From assembly GCA_030446685.1 (NCBI GenBank), contig JAUJMV010000008.1, positions 1 to 42,850 on the forward strand: a stretch of DNA of 42,850 nucleotides. The letters run 5' to 3'. The notes beneath the pieces are model-generated. The model was not told where the DNA came from. It ran no database searches and was given only the letters and a program-made list of their open reading frames with translations. Origin of the DNA: Thermomicrobiales bacterium. Its GTDB lineage: Bacteria; Chloroflexota; Chloroflexia; Thermomicrobiales; CADCWN01. Below are positions 8,179 through 16,440 of this stretch, piece by piece. The translations under genes were made by a program, and so were the position numbers. Each line of letters starts with the position of its first letter. The stretch's first letter is position 1.

Positions 8179-9525
8179 TCAGGCGAAGAAGGTGCGGTAG
8201 AGCAGGAAGAGGTTGAGGGCGATGATCACCGCGGCGACGAGCGTGGCGACCGCCGTGGTGAGACACGCGTTCGCCAGGTCGCCCATCAGGTCGCGGCGGC
8301 GGGTGAAGAGGACCAGCGGCGCCAGCGCGAAGGGGATGCCGAAGGAGAGGATCACCTGGCTGATGACCAGTGTGCGCGTCGCGTCCACGCCGAGCGCGAT
8401 CACCAGCAGCGCCGGGACCATCGTGATCAGCCGCCGCAGCCAGATCGGGATCCGCCGCTCGAGGAAGCCGCCCATGATCACCTGGCCGGCCAGCGTGCCG
8501 ACCGCCGAGGAGGAGAGGCCCGAGGCCAGTAGCGAGAGGGCGAAGATCGTGCTGGCCGCGCCGCCGAGGAGCGGGGTGAGAGTGCGGTAGGCCTCGCGGA
8601 TGATGTCCTCCCCGCCCGTCACGTCCACGCCCTGCGCCCAGAAGGTGGCAGCGGCCATCATCAGCATCGAGGCGTTGATCAGCCCGGCGATCCCCATCGC
8701 GATCGCCACGTCGGCCAGCTCGAAGCGGAAGAGGCGGCGGCGTTGCGCGGCGTCGCGGGGGATGATCCGGTCCTGGGTCAGCGCCGAGTGCAGGTAGATG
8801 ACGTGCGGCATCACCGTCGCGCCGAGGATGCCCGAGGCGAGCAGCACGCTCTCGGTGTCGGCGAAGCGGGGCGCGAGGATCGCCGCGCCCGCCGCGCCGA
8901 AGTCGGGCCGGCCGAGGATCGTCTCGGCCAGGTAGCACAGGCCGATCGCGCCGACGAAGGCGGTGATGATCGCCTCCAGCGGCCGGAAGCCCCGGCGTTG
9001 CAGCCCCAGGATCAGGAAGGTGGTGACGCCGGTGAGGAGGGCGGCCGGCAGCAGCGGCAGGCCGAAGAGGAGGCTGAAGCCGAGCGCCGCGCCGAGGAAC
9101 TCGGCCAGGTCGGTGGCGATCGCCACGACCTCGGCCACTGCCCAGAGCGCCCAGGTGACCGGGCGGGGGAAGTGGGCGCGGATCAGTTGCGGCAGGTTGC
9201 GGCCGGTGGCGATGCCGAGCTTGGCCGACAGCGCCTGGATCAGCATCGCCATTAGGTTGGAGGCGGCGATCACCCAGATCAGCAGGTAGCCGTACTGCGC
9301 CCCGGCCTGGATGTTGGTGGCGAAGTTGCCGGGGTCCATGTAGGCGATCGAGGCGATGAAGGCCGGCCCCAGGAAGGGCAGGAGGCAGGCCAGCCGCCCC
9401 TTTGCGCTGGCGCCCCGCAAGATCGCCGTCGCGTCCGCGAGCGTGCCGGCGTCGGCGGTCCCCGCGACCGTCTCGCCGGCGTAGCGCCGCCCGCCCTCGG
9501 GCGCGGCGGTGTCGGTCTCGACCAT
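8179..9525 (-). CDS. mntH: Nramp-family divalent metal (Mn2+/Fe2+) transporter
   Basis: Proton-coupled importer of Mn2+ and Fe2+ in the cytoplasmic membrane. The 448-residue protein is intact, with an N-terminal tail of about 45 residues and around eleven hydrophobic helices. The metal-binding signature of TM1 is MDPGNFATN (D64-N67) and that of TM6 is VMPHVIYLHSA (M239-H241). ATG at 9525 has AGGGG just upstream. It is followed convergently by ribE. Upstream on the same strand lies the DtxR/MntR regulator gene, so metal-dependent repression is likely. The usual length of about 410-450 fits. Confidence 0.95.
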   Translation of the reverse strand: MVETDTAAPEGGRRYAGETVAGTADAGTLADATAILRGASAKGRLACLLPFLGPAFIASIAYMDPGNFATNIQAGAQYGYLLIWVIAASNLMAMLIQALSAKLGIATGRNLPQLIRAHFPRPVTWALWAVAEVVAIATDLAEFLGAALGFSLLFGLPLLPAALLTGVTTFLILGLQRRGFRPLEAIITAFVGAIGLCYLAETILGRPDFGAAGAAILAPRFADTESVLLASGILGATVMPHVIYLHSALTQDRIIPRDAAQRRRLFRFELADVAIAMGIAGLINASMLMMAAATFWAQGVDVTGGEDIIREAYRTLTPLLGGAASTIFALSLLASGLSSSAVGTLAGQVIMGGFLERRIPIWLRRLITMVPALLVIALGVDATRTLVISQVILSFGIPFALAPLVLFTRRRDLMGDLANACLTTAVATLVAAVIIALNLFLLYRTFFA

Positions 9526-9542
9526 GCCCCTGCCACCCCCAG

Positions 9543-9580
9543 GTGAAGTACGAGCGACGGGCGACGAGCGACGAACTGCT
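9543..9580. repeat. Heptad repeat array, GAGCGAC/GAACGAC family
   Basis: Seven-bp units GAGCGAC, GGGCGAC, GAGCGAC, GAACTGC follow GTGAAGTAC in the gap between the regulator and mntH. There is no strong partner arm within 100 bp. Confidence 0.55.
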
Positions 9581-9686
9581 CGTTCGCGCAGCGCGGCGGG
9601 CGCGATGGATGTCCGCCAGGACGCGGCGTGGGCGGGGCGTGGGATCGAGCATCCCGCACCACTCCGAGGCGCCGCGTTGAGGGACG

Positions 9687-10379
9687 CTACCCGGACGCCC
9701 CGGCCGGGTCCTCCGCGCGCATGAAGATGTCGGCGGCCAGTTCACGGCCCAGCAGGTGCTCGGGGGCGCCGGGGTCATGGCCGACGCGCACGCGCAGGGG
9801 ACCGTTGAAGGGGAGCGTTTCCAGGACGGTTAGCGCGACGCCGGGGAAGAGGCCCAGGCCGGCGAGGTAGCGCAGCTTGGCCGGGTCGGCGTCGCTGACG
9901 CGCCCGATCAGGCCCGACTCGCCCCCCGCCAACGTCGCCAGGGGGCGGCTGGCCGCCGCCGGCATCACCCCCTCGCGCGTAGGGATCGGGTCGCCGTGCG
10001 GGTCGACGGTGGGGTAGCCGAGCGCGGCGTCCATCCGCGCCTCCAGCTCGTCGGAGACGAGGTGTTCGAGGCGGTCGGCCTCCTCGTGGACGGCGTCCCA
10101 GTCGTAGCCGAGCGCCTCCTTGAGGTAGCTCTCCAGCAGGCGGTGGTGGCGCACGACCTCCAGCGCGACCTTCTCGCCGGCGGGGGTGAGGGTCACGCCG
10201 CGGCGGGGGTTGTGCTCGACCAGGTGCAGCTCGGCGAGCTTCTTGAGCATGCCGGTCGCGGAGGGGGCGGAGACGGCGAGGGCCTCCGCGAGCGCGCCGG
10301 TGCCGACCGGCTCGCCGCGCCCCTCGCGCTCGAGCTTGTAGATCGTCTTGAGGTAGTCTTCCATCGCCTTGCTGATCAT
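9687..10379 (-). CDS. mntR: DtxR/MntR family metal-dependent transcriptional repressor
   Basis: Metal-sensing repressor of 230 residues. Residues 1-60 form the winged HTH (MISKAMEDYLKTIYKLE, with SAPSATGMLKKLAELHLVEH). Residues about 70-140 form the metal-binding dimerisation domain (RHHRLLESYL, VHEEADRLEH). From about 150 to the end there is an SH3/FeoA-like domain (GRVSDADPAKLRYLAGLGLFPG). The three-domain plan matches IdeR/DtxR and long MntR proteins. Its neighbour is mntH on the same strand, so Mn2+ is the likely effector, though Fe2+ sensing is not excluded. An iron-box-like palindrome lies 13 bp before the ATG, implying autoregulation. Confidence 0.92.
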   Translation of the reverse strand: MISKAMEDYLKTIYKLEREGRGEPVGTGALAEALAVSAPSATGMLKKLAELHLVEHNPRRGVTLTPAGEKVALEVVRHHRLLESYLKEALGYDWDAVHEEADRLEHLVSDELEARMDAALGYPTVDPHGDPIPTREGVMPAAASRPLATLAGGESGLIGRVSDADPAKLRYLAGLGLFPGVALTVLETLPFNGPLRVRVGHDPGAPEHLLGRELAADIFMRAEDPAGASG

Positions 10380-10391
10380 CAGCCCTAACCC

Positions 10392-10410
10392 TGAGTTTAG
10401 CCTATCCTAA
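10392..10410 (-). promoter_or_regulatory. DtxR/IdeR-type operator
   Basis: Read on the minus strand, the site is TTAGGATAGGCTAAACTCA. It matches the 19-bp iron-box consensus TTAGGTTAGGCTAACCTAA at 16 positions. It ends 13 bp from the start codon of the regulator, a typical autorepression position, and could also affect the divergent ctaA promoter. Confidence 0.7.
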
Positions 10411-10478
10411 CGAAGTATAGCCCCGGCGCAAACGCTGTCAAGGACGCGGTTCGCCCGGCGGCCGGCGGGGCCGCCGGT

Positions 10479-10508
10479 TTGGACGCCGGGGGCGTTTGCA
10501 CGGATAAT
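10479..10508 (+). promoter_or_regulatory. Candidate sigma-70 promoter of ctaA
   Basis: TTGGAC and GATAAT separated by 18 bp, about 90 bp before the ctaA start. A GC-rich hairpin lies directly upstream. Confidence 0.45.
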
Positions 10509-10543
10509 AGGGAGGAGGGGTGGGCGCGGCGTCGCCGCCGGCC

Positions 10544-10577
10544 CGTTCGTCGCCCGTCGCTCGTCATTCGTCACTCG
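10544..10577. repeat. Heptad repeat array, GTTCGTC family
   Basis: Five consecutive 7-bp units, GTTCGTC, GCCCGTC, GCTCGTC, ATTCGTC, ACTCGCC, lie just before ctaA. They are the complement of the GAACGAC family at 5760 and 36862. Confidence 0.65.
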
Positions 10578-10596
10578 CCGGTGGGGTGGTAGCAGC

Positions 10597-11613
10597 GTGG
10601 ATCGCATGCGGAAGGTCGTGCAGTGGCTGGCGGTGGCGGCCGCCGTGGGCATGTTCGTCGTCCTGGTGATGGGCTCGACGGTGACCCAGACCGAATCGGG
10701 CCAGGGTTGCGGCACCGACTGGCCGCTCTGCAACGGGCGGTTCGTCCCGGAATTCGCGGTCGACACCGCCATCGAGTACAGCCACCGCGTCGTCACCGGC
10801 ATCGAGGGCCTGCTCATGCTGGCGGCCAGCGCGGGGGTCTGGTGGTTCTGGCGGGGCCGGCGCGAGGTGCGCGTGCTGGTGCCGCTGATGCTCCTGCTGC
10901 TGGTCGTCCAATCCGGGCTCGGCGCGGGGGCGGCGCGCTACCCGAACGCGCACGAGGTGCTGGCGCTGCACTTCGGCATCTCGCTGACCGCCTTCGCCAG
11001 CACGCTGCTGACCGCGCTCTTCGTCTTCCAGGTCGAGAACGGCGCCGACGCGCTGCGCGACCGCCCGGTGCCGCCCGCGCTCCGCTGGGGTGTCTGGGGG
11101 GTGGCGGTGTACACCTACGCCGTCGTCTACCTCGGGGCCTACGTGAACCACACCGGGGCGAGCCTGGCCTGCGCCGACTGGCCCTTCTGCGGCGGGCGGG
11201 TCGTGCCGACGCTGGCCGGGCCGGTCGGCATCCACTTCGCGCACCGGGTGGCGGCGGGGGTCCTCGGGCTGGCGGTCGCGGCCCTCTTCCTCGCCGCCTG
11301 GCGCCGGCGGGCGGCGCGCCCGGACCTCGCCTGGGCCGGCGGCATCGCGCTGGCGCTGGTCGTCGTGCAGTCGCTGGCCGGCGCGGCGGTCGTCCTGAGC
11401 GGGCTCAACCTCTTCAGCGCGCTCGCCCACGGCACGCTGGCGACGCTGCTCTTCGGCGCGCTGAGCTACATGTGCTTCCACGTCCTGCCGCGCCCGGCGG
11501 CGGTCAGGGGTCGAGCGCCGCGCCCCACCGATCGCGAGGCGGAAGCTGAGACGCGGGAGTCGGAAGCCGAGAGCGAGCGCGAGGTGGTCGTCGGCGGCGG
11601 GGCGTTCCGGTAG
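10597..11613 (+). CDS. ctaA: Heme A synthase (COX15/CtaA)
   Basis: Membrane enzyme that oxidises heme O to heme A for aa3-type cytochrome oxidase. The 338-residue protein has eight hydrophobic helices in two four-helix halves. Each half has the family pattern: GSTVTQTESGQGCGTDWPLC with its Cys pair (C38, C44) and EYSHRVVTG in the first, NHTGASLACADWPFC and IHFAHRVAAG in the second. Further heme-ligand His regions are LALHFG and ALAHGTLA. The GTG at 10597 is taken as start; ATG at 10606 is possible. The C-terminal 35 residues are charged and not part of the fold. No ctaB or cox genes are nearby. Confidence 0.93.
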   Translation: MDRMRKVVQWLAVAAAVGMFVVLVMGSTVTQTESGQGCGTDWPLCNGRFVPEFAVDTAIEYSHRVVTGIEGLLMLAASAGVWWFWRGRREVRVLVPLMLLLLVVQSGLGAGAARYPNAHEVLALHFGISLTAFASTLLTALFVFQVENGADALRDRPVPPALRWGVWGVAVYTYAVVYLGAYVNHTGASLACADWPFCGGRVVPTLAGPVGIHFAHRVAAGVLGLAVAALFLAAWRRRAARPDLAWAGGIALALVVVQSLAGAAVVLSGLNLFSALAHGTLATLLFGALSYMCFHVLPRPAAVRGRAPRPTDREAEAETRESEAESEREVVVGGGAFR

Positions 11614-11662
11614 CCCGGCCCCGCCAGTTCCCGACGCCCGCCCCGCCCGGAAGGAATAACGC

Positions 11663-12223
11663 GTGCGCGGCTGCGTCACCGGCCTGATCGTCGTCATCCT
11701 GCTCGTCGCGGCGGCGCTCGGCGGGTCTGCCTACCTGCTGAACGAACCGCCGGCCCTGGCGGAAGCGGCGCCGCCGGTGGCGGTGAGCGACGAGGCGGCG
11801 GCGAGCTTCGACCGCAAGGTGGCGACGATCCGGCGCGCCGACGGACCGATCACGGTCGAGATCGACGATCGGGAGGCGACGTCGAAGCTGGCCGAGGCGC
11901 TCGCCGCGAACCCCGAGACCCCCCGGATCGACAACCCGCAGGTCAACTTCCGCGACGGCCGGATCTACGTCAGCGGCACCGCGCGCGACGCGCCGCTCCC
12001 GGTCAAGATCGTCGTCGCCGGGCGGGTCGAGGCGCGCGAGGGCCGGCTCGTGGCAACCGTGGAGCAGATCGATAGCGGACGCATCCCCCTCCCCGCCGCG
12101 ATCCGCGACCAGATCACCGGCGCGGCCACCGATCTCGACGACCTGAACCGCGCACTCCCGATCCACGTCACCGAGGTGTACACCCTCGACGGCCGCCTCG
12201 TCCTGACCGGGCGCCCGAAATAG
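11663..12223 (+). CDS. Membrane-anchored hypothetical protein
   Basis: Not recognised with confidence. It has 186 residues; GTG at 11663 follows GGAAGGAATAACGC. A single N-terminal helix (LIVVILLVAAALGGSAYLL) is followed by an extracytoplasmic domain with alternating short strands (ITVEIDDREATSKLAEAL, DGRIYVSGTARDAPLPVKIVVAG, ARE-GRLVATVEQIDSG). The end reads VTEVYTLDGRLVLTGRPK. This layout resembles DUF2140/YpmS-like or LmeA-like lipid-binding proteins, but I cannot confirm it. It follows ctaA by 50 bp on the same strand and may be cotranscribed. Confidence 0.7.
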   Translation: MRGCVTGLIVVILLVAAALGGSAYLLNEPPALAEAAPPVAVSDEAAASFDRKVATIRRADGPITVEIDDREATSKLAEALAANPETPRIDNPQVNFRDGRIYVSGTARDAPLPVKIVVAGRVEAREGRLVATVEQIDSGRIPLPAAIRDQITGAATDLDDLNRALPIHVTEVYTLDGRLVLTGRPK

Positions 12224-12257
12224 GGTCGAAGGTCGAACGTCCGCAGGTCGAACGTCC
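12224..12257. repeat. Heptad repeat array, GGTCGAA family
   Basis: Two GGTCGAA units, then CGTCCGC and a further GGTCGAA-CGTCC, begin at the stop codon of the upstream gene. The same unit, inverted, makes the repeat at 19069-19173. Confidence 0.6.
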
Positions 12258-12344
12258 CTCCAGGACCGATCACGCAGTCCGCGGCCAGCGGCGCCGCGGA
12301 AACGGGGAACGTTCGCCGCATTCGACCCGCCCGCCACCCACTTG

Positions 12345-12360
12345 TGGCACGCCATTTGCT
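12345..12360 (+). promoter_or_regulatory. Sigma-54-like promoter of the YeaQ/GlsB-like gene
   Basis: TGGCACGCCATTTGCT matches the -24/-12 consensus TGGCAC-N5-TTGCW exactly, with GG and GC elements 12 bp apart. It lies about 75 bp before the start codon at 12434. No rpoN or activator gene is in the window. Confidence 0.55.
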
Positions 12361-12433
12361 TTTATAGGGAAGTGGCGCCGACGAGGGTCGGGATAGGGTT
12401 TAGGGATCGTTCTAGGGAACAGGAGGAGGGTTC

Positions 12434-12700
12434 ATGATCGGGAACATCATCGCTTGGTTGATCATTGGGGCGATCGCCGGCGGCATCGCTAGCCTCATCG
12501 TCCCGGGTCGGACACCAGGCGGCATGATCGGCGCGATCATCGTCGGCATTCTGGGTGCGATCCTCGGTGGTTGGCTGATCCAGACCGTGCTTGGTCTGGG
12601 CCAGGGCGCGGGCTTCATCGGTTCGATCATCATCGCGATTATCGGCGCGGTCATCATTCTCTACGTGATCCGCGCGATGAGCAGCCGCAGGGCACTCTAG
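12434..12700 (+). CDS. GlsB/YeaQ/YmgE family stress-response membrane protein
   Basis: Small integral membrane protein of 88 residues (transglycosylase-associated protein family), usually induced by general stress; its molecular role is unknown. It consists of three glycine-rich helices: IIAWLIIGAIAGGIASLIV, then the PGRTPGG turn typical of the family, GMIGAIIVGILGAILGGWLI, and FIGSIIIAIIGAVIILYVI. ATG at 12434 has a strong AGGAGGAGG ribosome site. Upstream is a sigma-54-like promoter and downstream a strong terminator, so it is monocistronic. Codon use is less GC-extreme than its neighbours. Confidence 0.9.
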   Translation: MIGNIIAWLIIGAIAGGIASLIVPGRTPGGMIGAIIVGILGAILGGWLIQTVLGLGQGAGFIGSIIIAIIGAVIILYVIRAMSSRRAL

Positions 12701-12761
12701 CCTAGCACCGCCCGTCATAGCAGTACCTGGGCGGTGAGCAGCACGAGGCAGGACCCTTACT

Positions 12762-12806
12762 AAGCAGCGCCGGATGGTTTCTTGGAACCATCCGGCGCTG
12801 CTTTTC
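12762..12806 (+). terminator. Rho-independent terminator
   Basis: An 18-bp stem (AAGCAGCGCCGGATGGTT at 12762-12779, complement at 12787-12804) with a 7-base loop ends in CTTTT. A second, weaker hairpin of ACCGCCC and GGGCGGT precedes it (about 12706-12736). Confidence 0.85.
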
Positions 12807-12824
12807 GCCAGGGGAACGGGGGCA

Positions 12825-13232
12825 ATGATGACGGGCATGATCGAGCGGGTGGCCTACGCCGTCATCTATGTGGCGGACTTGGACGCGATGGCCCGGTTTT
12901 ACGGCGAGGCGCTCGGACTGCCGATCGTGGAGCGCAACGAGCGCTTCGTCGCGTTCGGCGGGGCGGGGGCGCCGCTGGCGCTGGAAGCGGGGGGGCCGCC
13001 CGCCGACGGTCCGCGCGCCAAAGACCGCAACCCGACCCTGATCCAGTTCGCCGTCGCCGACATCGCGGCGGGCGTCGCCGCCCTGCGCGAACGCGGCGTC
13101 CCGTTCGAGGGCGACATCCGCCGCGGCCCGTACGGCGCATTAGCCTTCTTCCGCGACCCCGAGGGCAACCGGCTGGGCCTGCTCAGTGCGGAGCGCGGAA
13201 TGACGCTGGGGCAAGTGGCGCCGCTGCTGTGA
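12825..13232 (+). CDS. VOC family protein (glyoxalase/bleomycin-resistance fold)
   Basis: Vicinal-oxygen-chelate protein of about 135 residues. Two paired beta-alpha modules are visible: IERVAYAVIYVADLDAMARFYGEALGL with ERNERFVAFG, then NPTLIQFAVADIAAGVAALRERG with GPYGALAFFRDPEGNRLGLL. Metal-ligand positions of glyoxalase I are not fully conserved (Val/Tyr at the first site), so the reaction is unknown. Start is chosen at ATG 12825 behind AGGGGAACGGGGG; an upstream in-frame start would overlap the terminator. The tail SAERGMTLGQ is partly encoded by a heptad repeat. Confidence 0.82.
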   Translation: MMTGMIERVAYAVIYVADLDAMARFYGEALGLPIVERNERFVAFGGAGAPLALEAGGPPADGPRAKDRNPTLIQFAVADIAAGVAALRERGVPFEGDIRRGPYGALAFFRDPEGNRLGLLSAERGMTLGQVAPLL

Positions 13233-13277
13233 ACGCAGCCCTTTATCCCGCACTCTGCGCTCCGCGCTCCGCACTCG
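13184..13277. repeat. Heptad repeat hairpin, GCGCTCC family
   Basis: The left arm, within the VOC gene end, is AGTGCGGAGCGCGGA (13184-13200). The right arm (13250-13277) has CACTCTGCGCTCCGCGCTCC with 7-bp period. The right arm also encodes the last residues of the convergent cupin gene. Confidence 0.65.
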
Positions 13278-13680
13278 GGATATCGGCGTGGTGCCGGTCG
13301 AGGGTCAGCGTGTCGGAGTCGTCGGCGGGGTAGGGCGGCGCGCAGATGAAGAGGACGCGCGCGAGGTCCGGGCCGGGGTTGCGGTAGGAGAGGGTGGTGC
13401 GCGGCGGGGTGGAGATCGTGTCACCCGCGGCGCAGTGGTACCCTCTCGTCTGGCCGGTCGCCGGGTCGCCCATCGTCACGACGAGCCGCCCGGCGAGGAC
13501 GTAGGTGATCTGCTCCAGCGAGCGATGCAGGTGGACGCCGAAGTCCCCCGGCGGCAGGCGCCCTTCGGCCAGCGACAGGTTCGCCAGCCCCGGCAGGGCG
13601 ATCGGGTGGACGGCGATGCCGTCCGGCGCGACGACGACGAACGCGTCGAGCGCGCGGGTCGGCCCCTCCGGTAGTGCCAT
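13243..13680 (-). CDS. Cupin domain protein
   Basis: Single-domain cupin of 145 residues. Motif 1 is HLHRSLEQITYVLAGRLVV (a His-x-His with Glu), motif 2 is GDTISTPPRTTLSYRNPG; the second-motif His is replaced, so metal binding may be incomplete. ATG at 13680 follows GGAGGGGGCAAT. It is convergent with the VOC gene. Its C-terminus PSAERGAQSAG is encoded by the heptad repeat, suggesting that the repeat replaced or extended the original end. Function unknown; such proteins often bind small acids or sugars. Confidence 0.82.
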   Translation of the reverse strand: MALPEGPTRALDAFVVVAPDGIAVHPIALPGLANLSLAEGRLPPGDFGVHLHRSLEQITYVLAGRLVVTMGDPATGQTRGYHCAAGDTISTPPRTTLSYRNPGPDLARVLFICAPPYPADDSDTLTLDRHHADIPSAERGAQSAG

Positions 13681-13879
13681 ATTGCCCCCTCCTGCTCCGG
13701 CCACCTGCGGACCGGATTCAACAACGGTGCCGCTATTCTCCTGCACCCTGGCGGCGATCTCAACCCGCACAGGGAGGGTTCCCCCGGCCCCCGGCACGGC
13801 GGGAGAGGGCCGAAGGGAGCAGGCGTCGACCATCGATGATGGCGCTACGACATGCTGTCGGGTGCTTGTTAACCGACGC

Positions 13880-14957
13880 CACTAGTGCAGTACAGTCAGG
13901 CGAGGTTCGCGGCTTTAGGGCGATGATCGACAGGATCTTGTGCGGCTCCCGGTTGTGGCGCTCGAAGAAGTCGGCGGCGGCGGCGAGCAAGACCTTGACG
14001 CTCTCGAAGAGTTCGCGTGACCTCGCGCCGGAAGTGCCGCCACAGCATCTCGATCGGGTTAAGCCAGGGGCTGTAGGTCGGCAGGTAGAGCAGGACCAGG
14101 CGGCCGGCCGCCGCGCGGACCACGGCCTCCACCTCGTCGTCCTCGTGCGTGCTGGCGTTGTCCCAGGCCACGTAGACGGTGCCCGTCGGGTGCTTCGCCA
14201 GGAGCGCCTCGAGCATGAGGGCGATCTCCTTGCGCCGCTTGTGGCGGTGGAACTGCACCGCTTTCGCCGGTGTGGTAGTTCACCGCGCCGACCGCGCGCC
14301 GGTGCGGCTGCGCGGGCGTCGATCATCACCTGCTGCCCCTTCGGGCTCCACATCGCGCGCGCTGGTTGAACTCGTCGGGGCGAGGTGCTCGCGCGCTTCA
14401 ACCGCCGTTTTTTACCTGATACTCCGGGTCGGGGCTCGTGACGGTGTGCTGCGGCCGGCTCAGGACGACCCCGCCCGCCTTGAGCGCCACGCGCACCGTC
14501 TCGTAGGACACCCGGATGCCGGTCAGTTCGGCCAGGTAGTCCGCCAGCCGCTGTAGCGTCCACAGCGAGTAGGGCTGCCCCAGGCTGCGCGGCCGCTGGC
14601 GCACCACGGCGAGTAGCCGCTCCCGGTACGCGTCGGTGAGCTTCGTCGGCCCGCCGGGCATCGGCCGGTCCTGCAGGCCTCGATCCCCTCCGCCAGCCAG
14701 CGCTTCAGCCAGCGGCGCACGGTCTCCTCGTGCTCGCGGACGATGGCGGCGATGGCGGGCGCGGCGAGGCGCCGCTCCGCCGCCAGCAGCACGATCTGCG
14801 CGCGAGTCCGCAGGCGCGCGTCGCGCGTCGTCCGGTACAGCGTGTCCAGCGCCTCCGCCTCGGCGGCGGTCAACTCGGGAATCTCCAGCGGTTTGCGCAT
14901 CGCGGCCTCCTCCTGCCGCCAGCATACCGCATTCCGCGAACCCTATCGCACTTAGTG
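13880..14957 (-). mobile_element. IS630-family insertion sequence, degenerate
   Basis: The outer ends are imperfect inverted repeats: the left starts CACTAGTGC and continues to GGTTCGCGG (13880-13912); the right, read inward on the other strand, starts CACTAAGTGC and continues to GGTTCGCGG (about 14934-14957). TA dinucleotides sit within both ends, consistent with IS630 target choice, but the exact tips are uncertain. It encloses one broken transposase gene. Confidence 0.7.
13896..14900 (-). pseudogene. IS630-family transposase, frameshifted
   Basis: DDE transposase with an N-terminal HTH. The first frame begins MRKPLEIPELTAAEAEALD and has IAAIVREHEETVRRWLKRWL (HTH). The next frame continues with GGPTKLTDAYRERLLAVV, SYETVRVALKAGGVVLSRP and the third with YHTGE. 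Then follow VQFHRHKRRKEIALMLEALL, VYVAWDNASTHEDDEV (the second Asp region) and LPTYSPWLNPIEMLWRHFRR (the catalytic Glu region, a hallmark of IS630). At least four frame changes separate these parts, so the element is probably inactive as written. Confidence 0.85.
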
Positions 14958-14979
14958 CCGGATCAGGGTGGATCTTCGG

Positions 14980-15074
14980 GTCGGTAGGGGGCGGGTTTGC
15001 AACCCGCCCGCCTGCCTCCACCGCCTGAGGTACGCCGACCAGGGCGGGTTGCAAACCCGCCCCTACTACCGACC
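14980..15074. repeat. Large double-palindrome hairpin beside the IS
   Basis: Two arms of about 30 bp (14980-15008 and 15043-15074) are inverted copies, apart from a small indel. Each arm is itself palindromic around GCGGGTTTGCAACCCGC. It starts 22 bp from the right IS end. Confidence 0.75.
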
Positions 15075-15268
15075 CAGACCCGTGCGCTGATTCCGCACTG
15101 GGCGCGATCCGGCAGCCGACCCGTCGCCACGCGCCAGACCATTCCGCGGTACGGGGGTAACTTGGGTTGCGCGACCGCCACCATACCCCCGTCCTCCAGG
15201 AACCCCAGCGCCACATCCGGTGTACCATCGGTGATGATGAACCGTCGCGACGACGGGGAGGCGCTTTC

Positions 15269-16413
15269 GTGCTCGACCGCGCGCACTGTCACCGTTTGGC
15301 GCTGGCGCTGTGCCTGCTGCTGCTCCTGCCCTCCTGTGGCGGCGCGGGCTTGGACGAGGGCAGCCGGGGGGCGACGCCGTCCACAACGCCCCCGCCCGCC
15401 GGCCCCGAGGCCGCAACGGGACGGATAACTGCCACCCCGGCGGCACGCCGTTCACCCACCGCCCGTGAGGCAACGGCCGCGCGATCCCCGGCCGCTTCGC
15501 GAATTGGGCGGGATGGGCCGAAGGCGCCGCGCGATGCGCCGTGGAGCATCGCCCGCGCGCCGCTGCCCGAGCGGGCGTGGGACGACCCGGAGAGTTATCC
15601 GACGGCCCAGCGGCAGCCGGGGCTGTTCTGGTTGCCGGACGAGCCGGAGGAATTGCCGCCGCTGGCATTCGGCGTGCTCCCAACCGAAGCGCAGCCCCGC
15701 CAGCCGCCGGCGCGGGAGTACGAACTGGCCGCGCCGCTCCCGGAAGGACCGGCAGAGGCCCCCGTCTACCTGGGGGCCGCTACCCGGCCGGCGCCGGGCC
15801 GGTGTTCGAGCAAATGGTCCGGCGGGGCAACCCCGCCTGGCAGTTCGTGCCGCAGTATTCGTCCGTGTTCTACCGGACGTCCGAACCGTTAGGGGAACCG
15901 GCCCCGGTAGCCACCGCGCCGGAAGCGGCCCGGCGGGCGGCGGAGGTGCTGCTGAGCCTGGGGTTGCTGATGCCAGACACTACCTCGTCCGCGACAGCGG
16001 TCGACCCGGGAGGCGCCTGGAGCGTCGTCTTCCACCGGCGCGTCGACGGGGCGACGGTCTACTCGAAATCGAACGTGACGGCTACGCTCAACCCCGCGGG
16101 GCAGATCACGTCCGTCCTGGCCCACCGGCGGCCCCTGCTGTCCCGCAGCCGCTACCCGCTCCGTCCGCCCGAGGAGGCGTGGCAACTCCTCCTGGCGGGG
16201 CACGGGCGCTCCCTGCCCGTCAACGTATCACCCACCGGGCGCGAGGAGCCGGGCGACCGCTTCGTGGTGACGCGGGTCGAGCTGGCGTACGTGGAGGCCG
16301 AGCCGTTCCTGCCGCGCCAGATCGTGCAGCCCTACTACGTCTTTCGCGATGCGCGGGGGGCCGCCCTCTACGTGCCCGCGGTGGCCGACCCGCACGTCGA
16401 GTGGTGGCCGTAA
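15269..16413 (+). CDS. Putative lipoprotein (one frameshift)
   Basis: Exported protein of about 380 residues, not recognised. GTG at 15269 follows GGGGAGG. The signal sequence LALALCLLLLLPSC ends in a lipobox with the lipid-anchored Cys. A Thr/Pro/Ala-rich linker follows to about residue 90. The second half has VFEQMVRRGNPAWQFVPQY, a strand-rich region VFHRRVDGATVYSKSNVTATL and a PPEEAWQLLLAG segment. Near the end, AEPFLPRQIVQPYYVFRD resembles the two-component-regulator YycI/YpeB-like beta folds in style only. One frame change near 15790 joins the halves. It is likely surface exposed. Confidence 0.65.
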
Positions 16414-16440
16414 CAGGGCGAACACGGCGCTCGGTCTGCG

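Noticed and set aside
10564-11697. A minus-strand open frame opposite ctaA
   Set aside because: The plus strand encodes an intact heme A synthase; the antisense product is low-complexity Arg/Gln/Glu without motifs.
12774-13232. A longer start for the VOC protein at 12774
   Set aside because: It would lie inside the terminator stem; ATG at 12825 has a ribosome site and sits next to the conserved domain.
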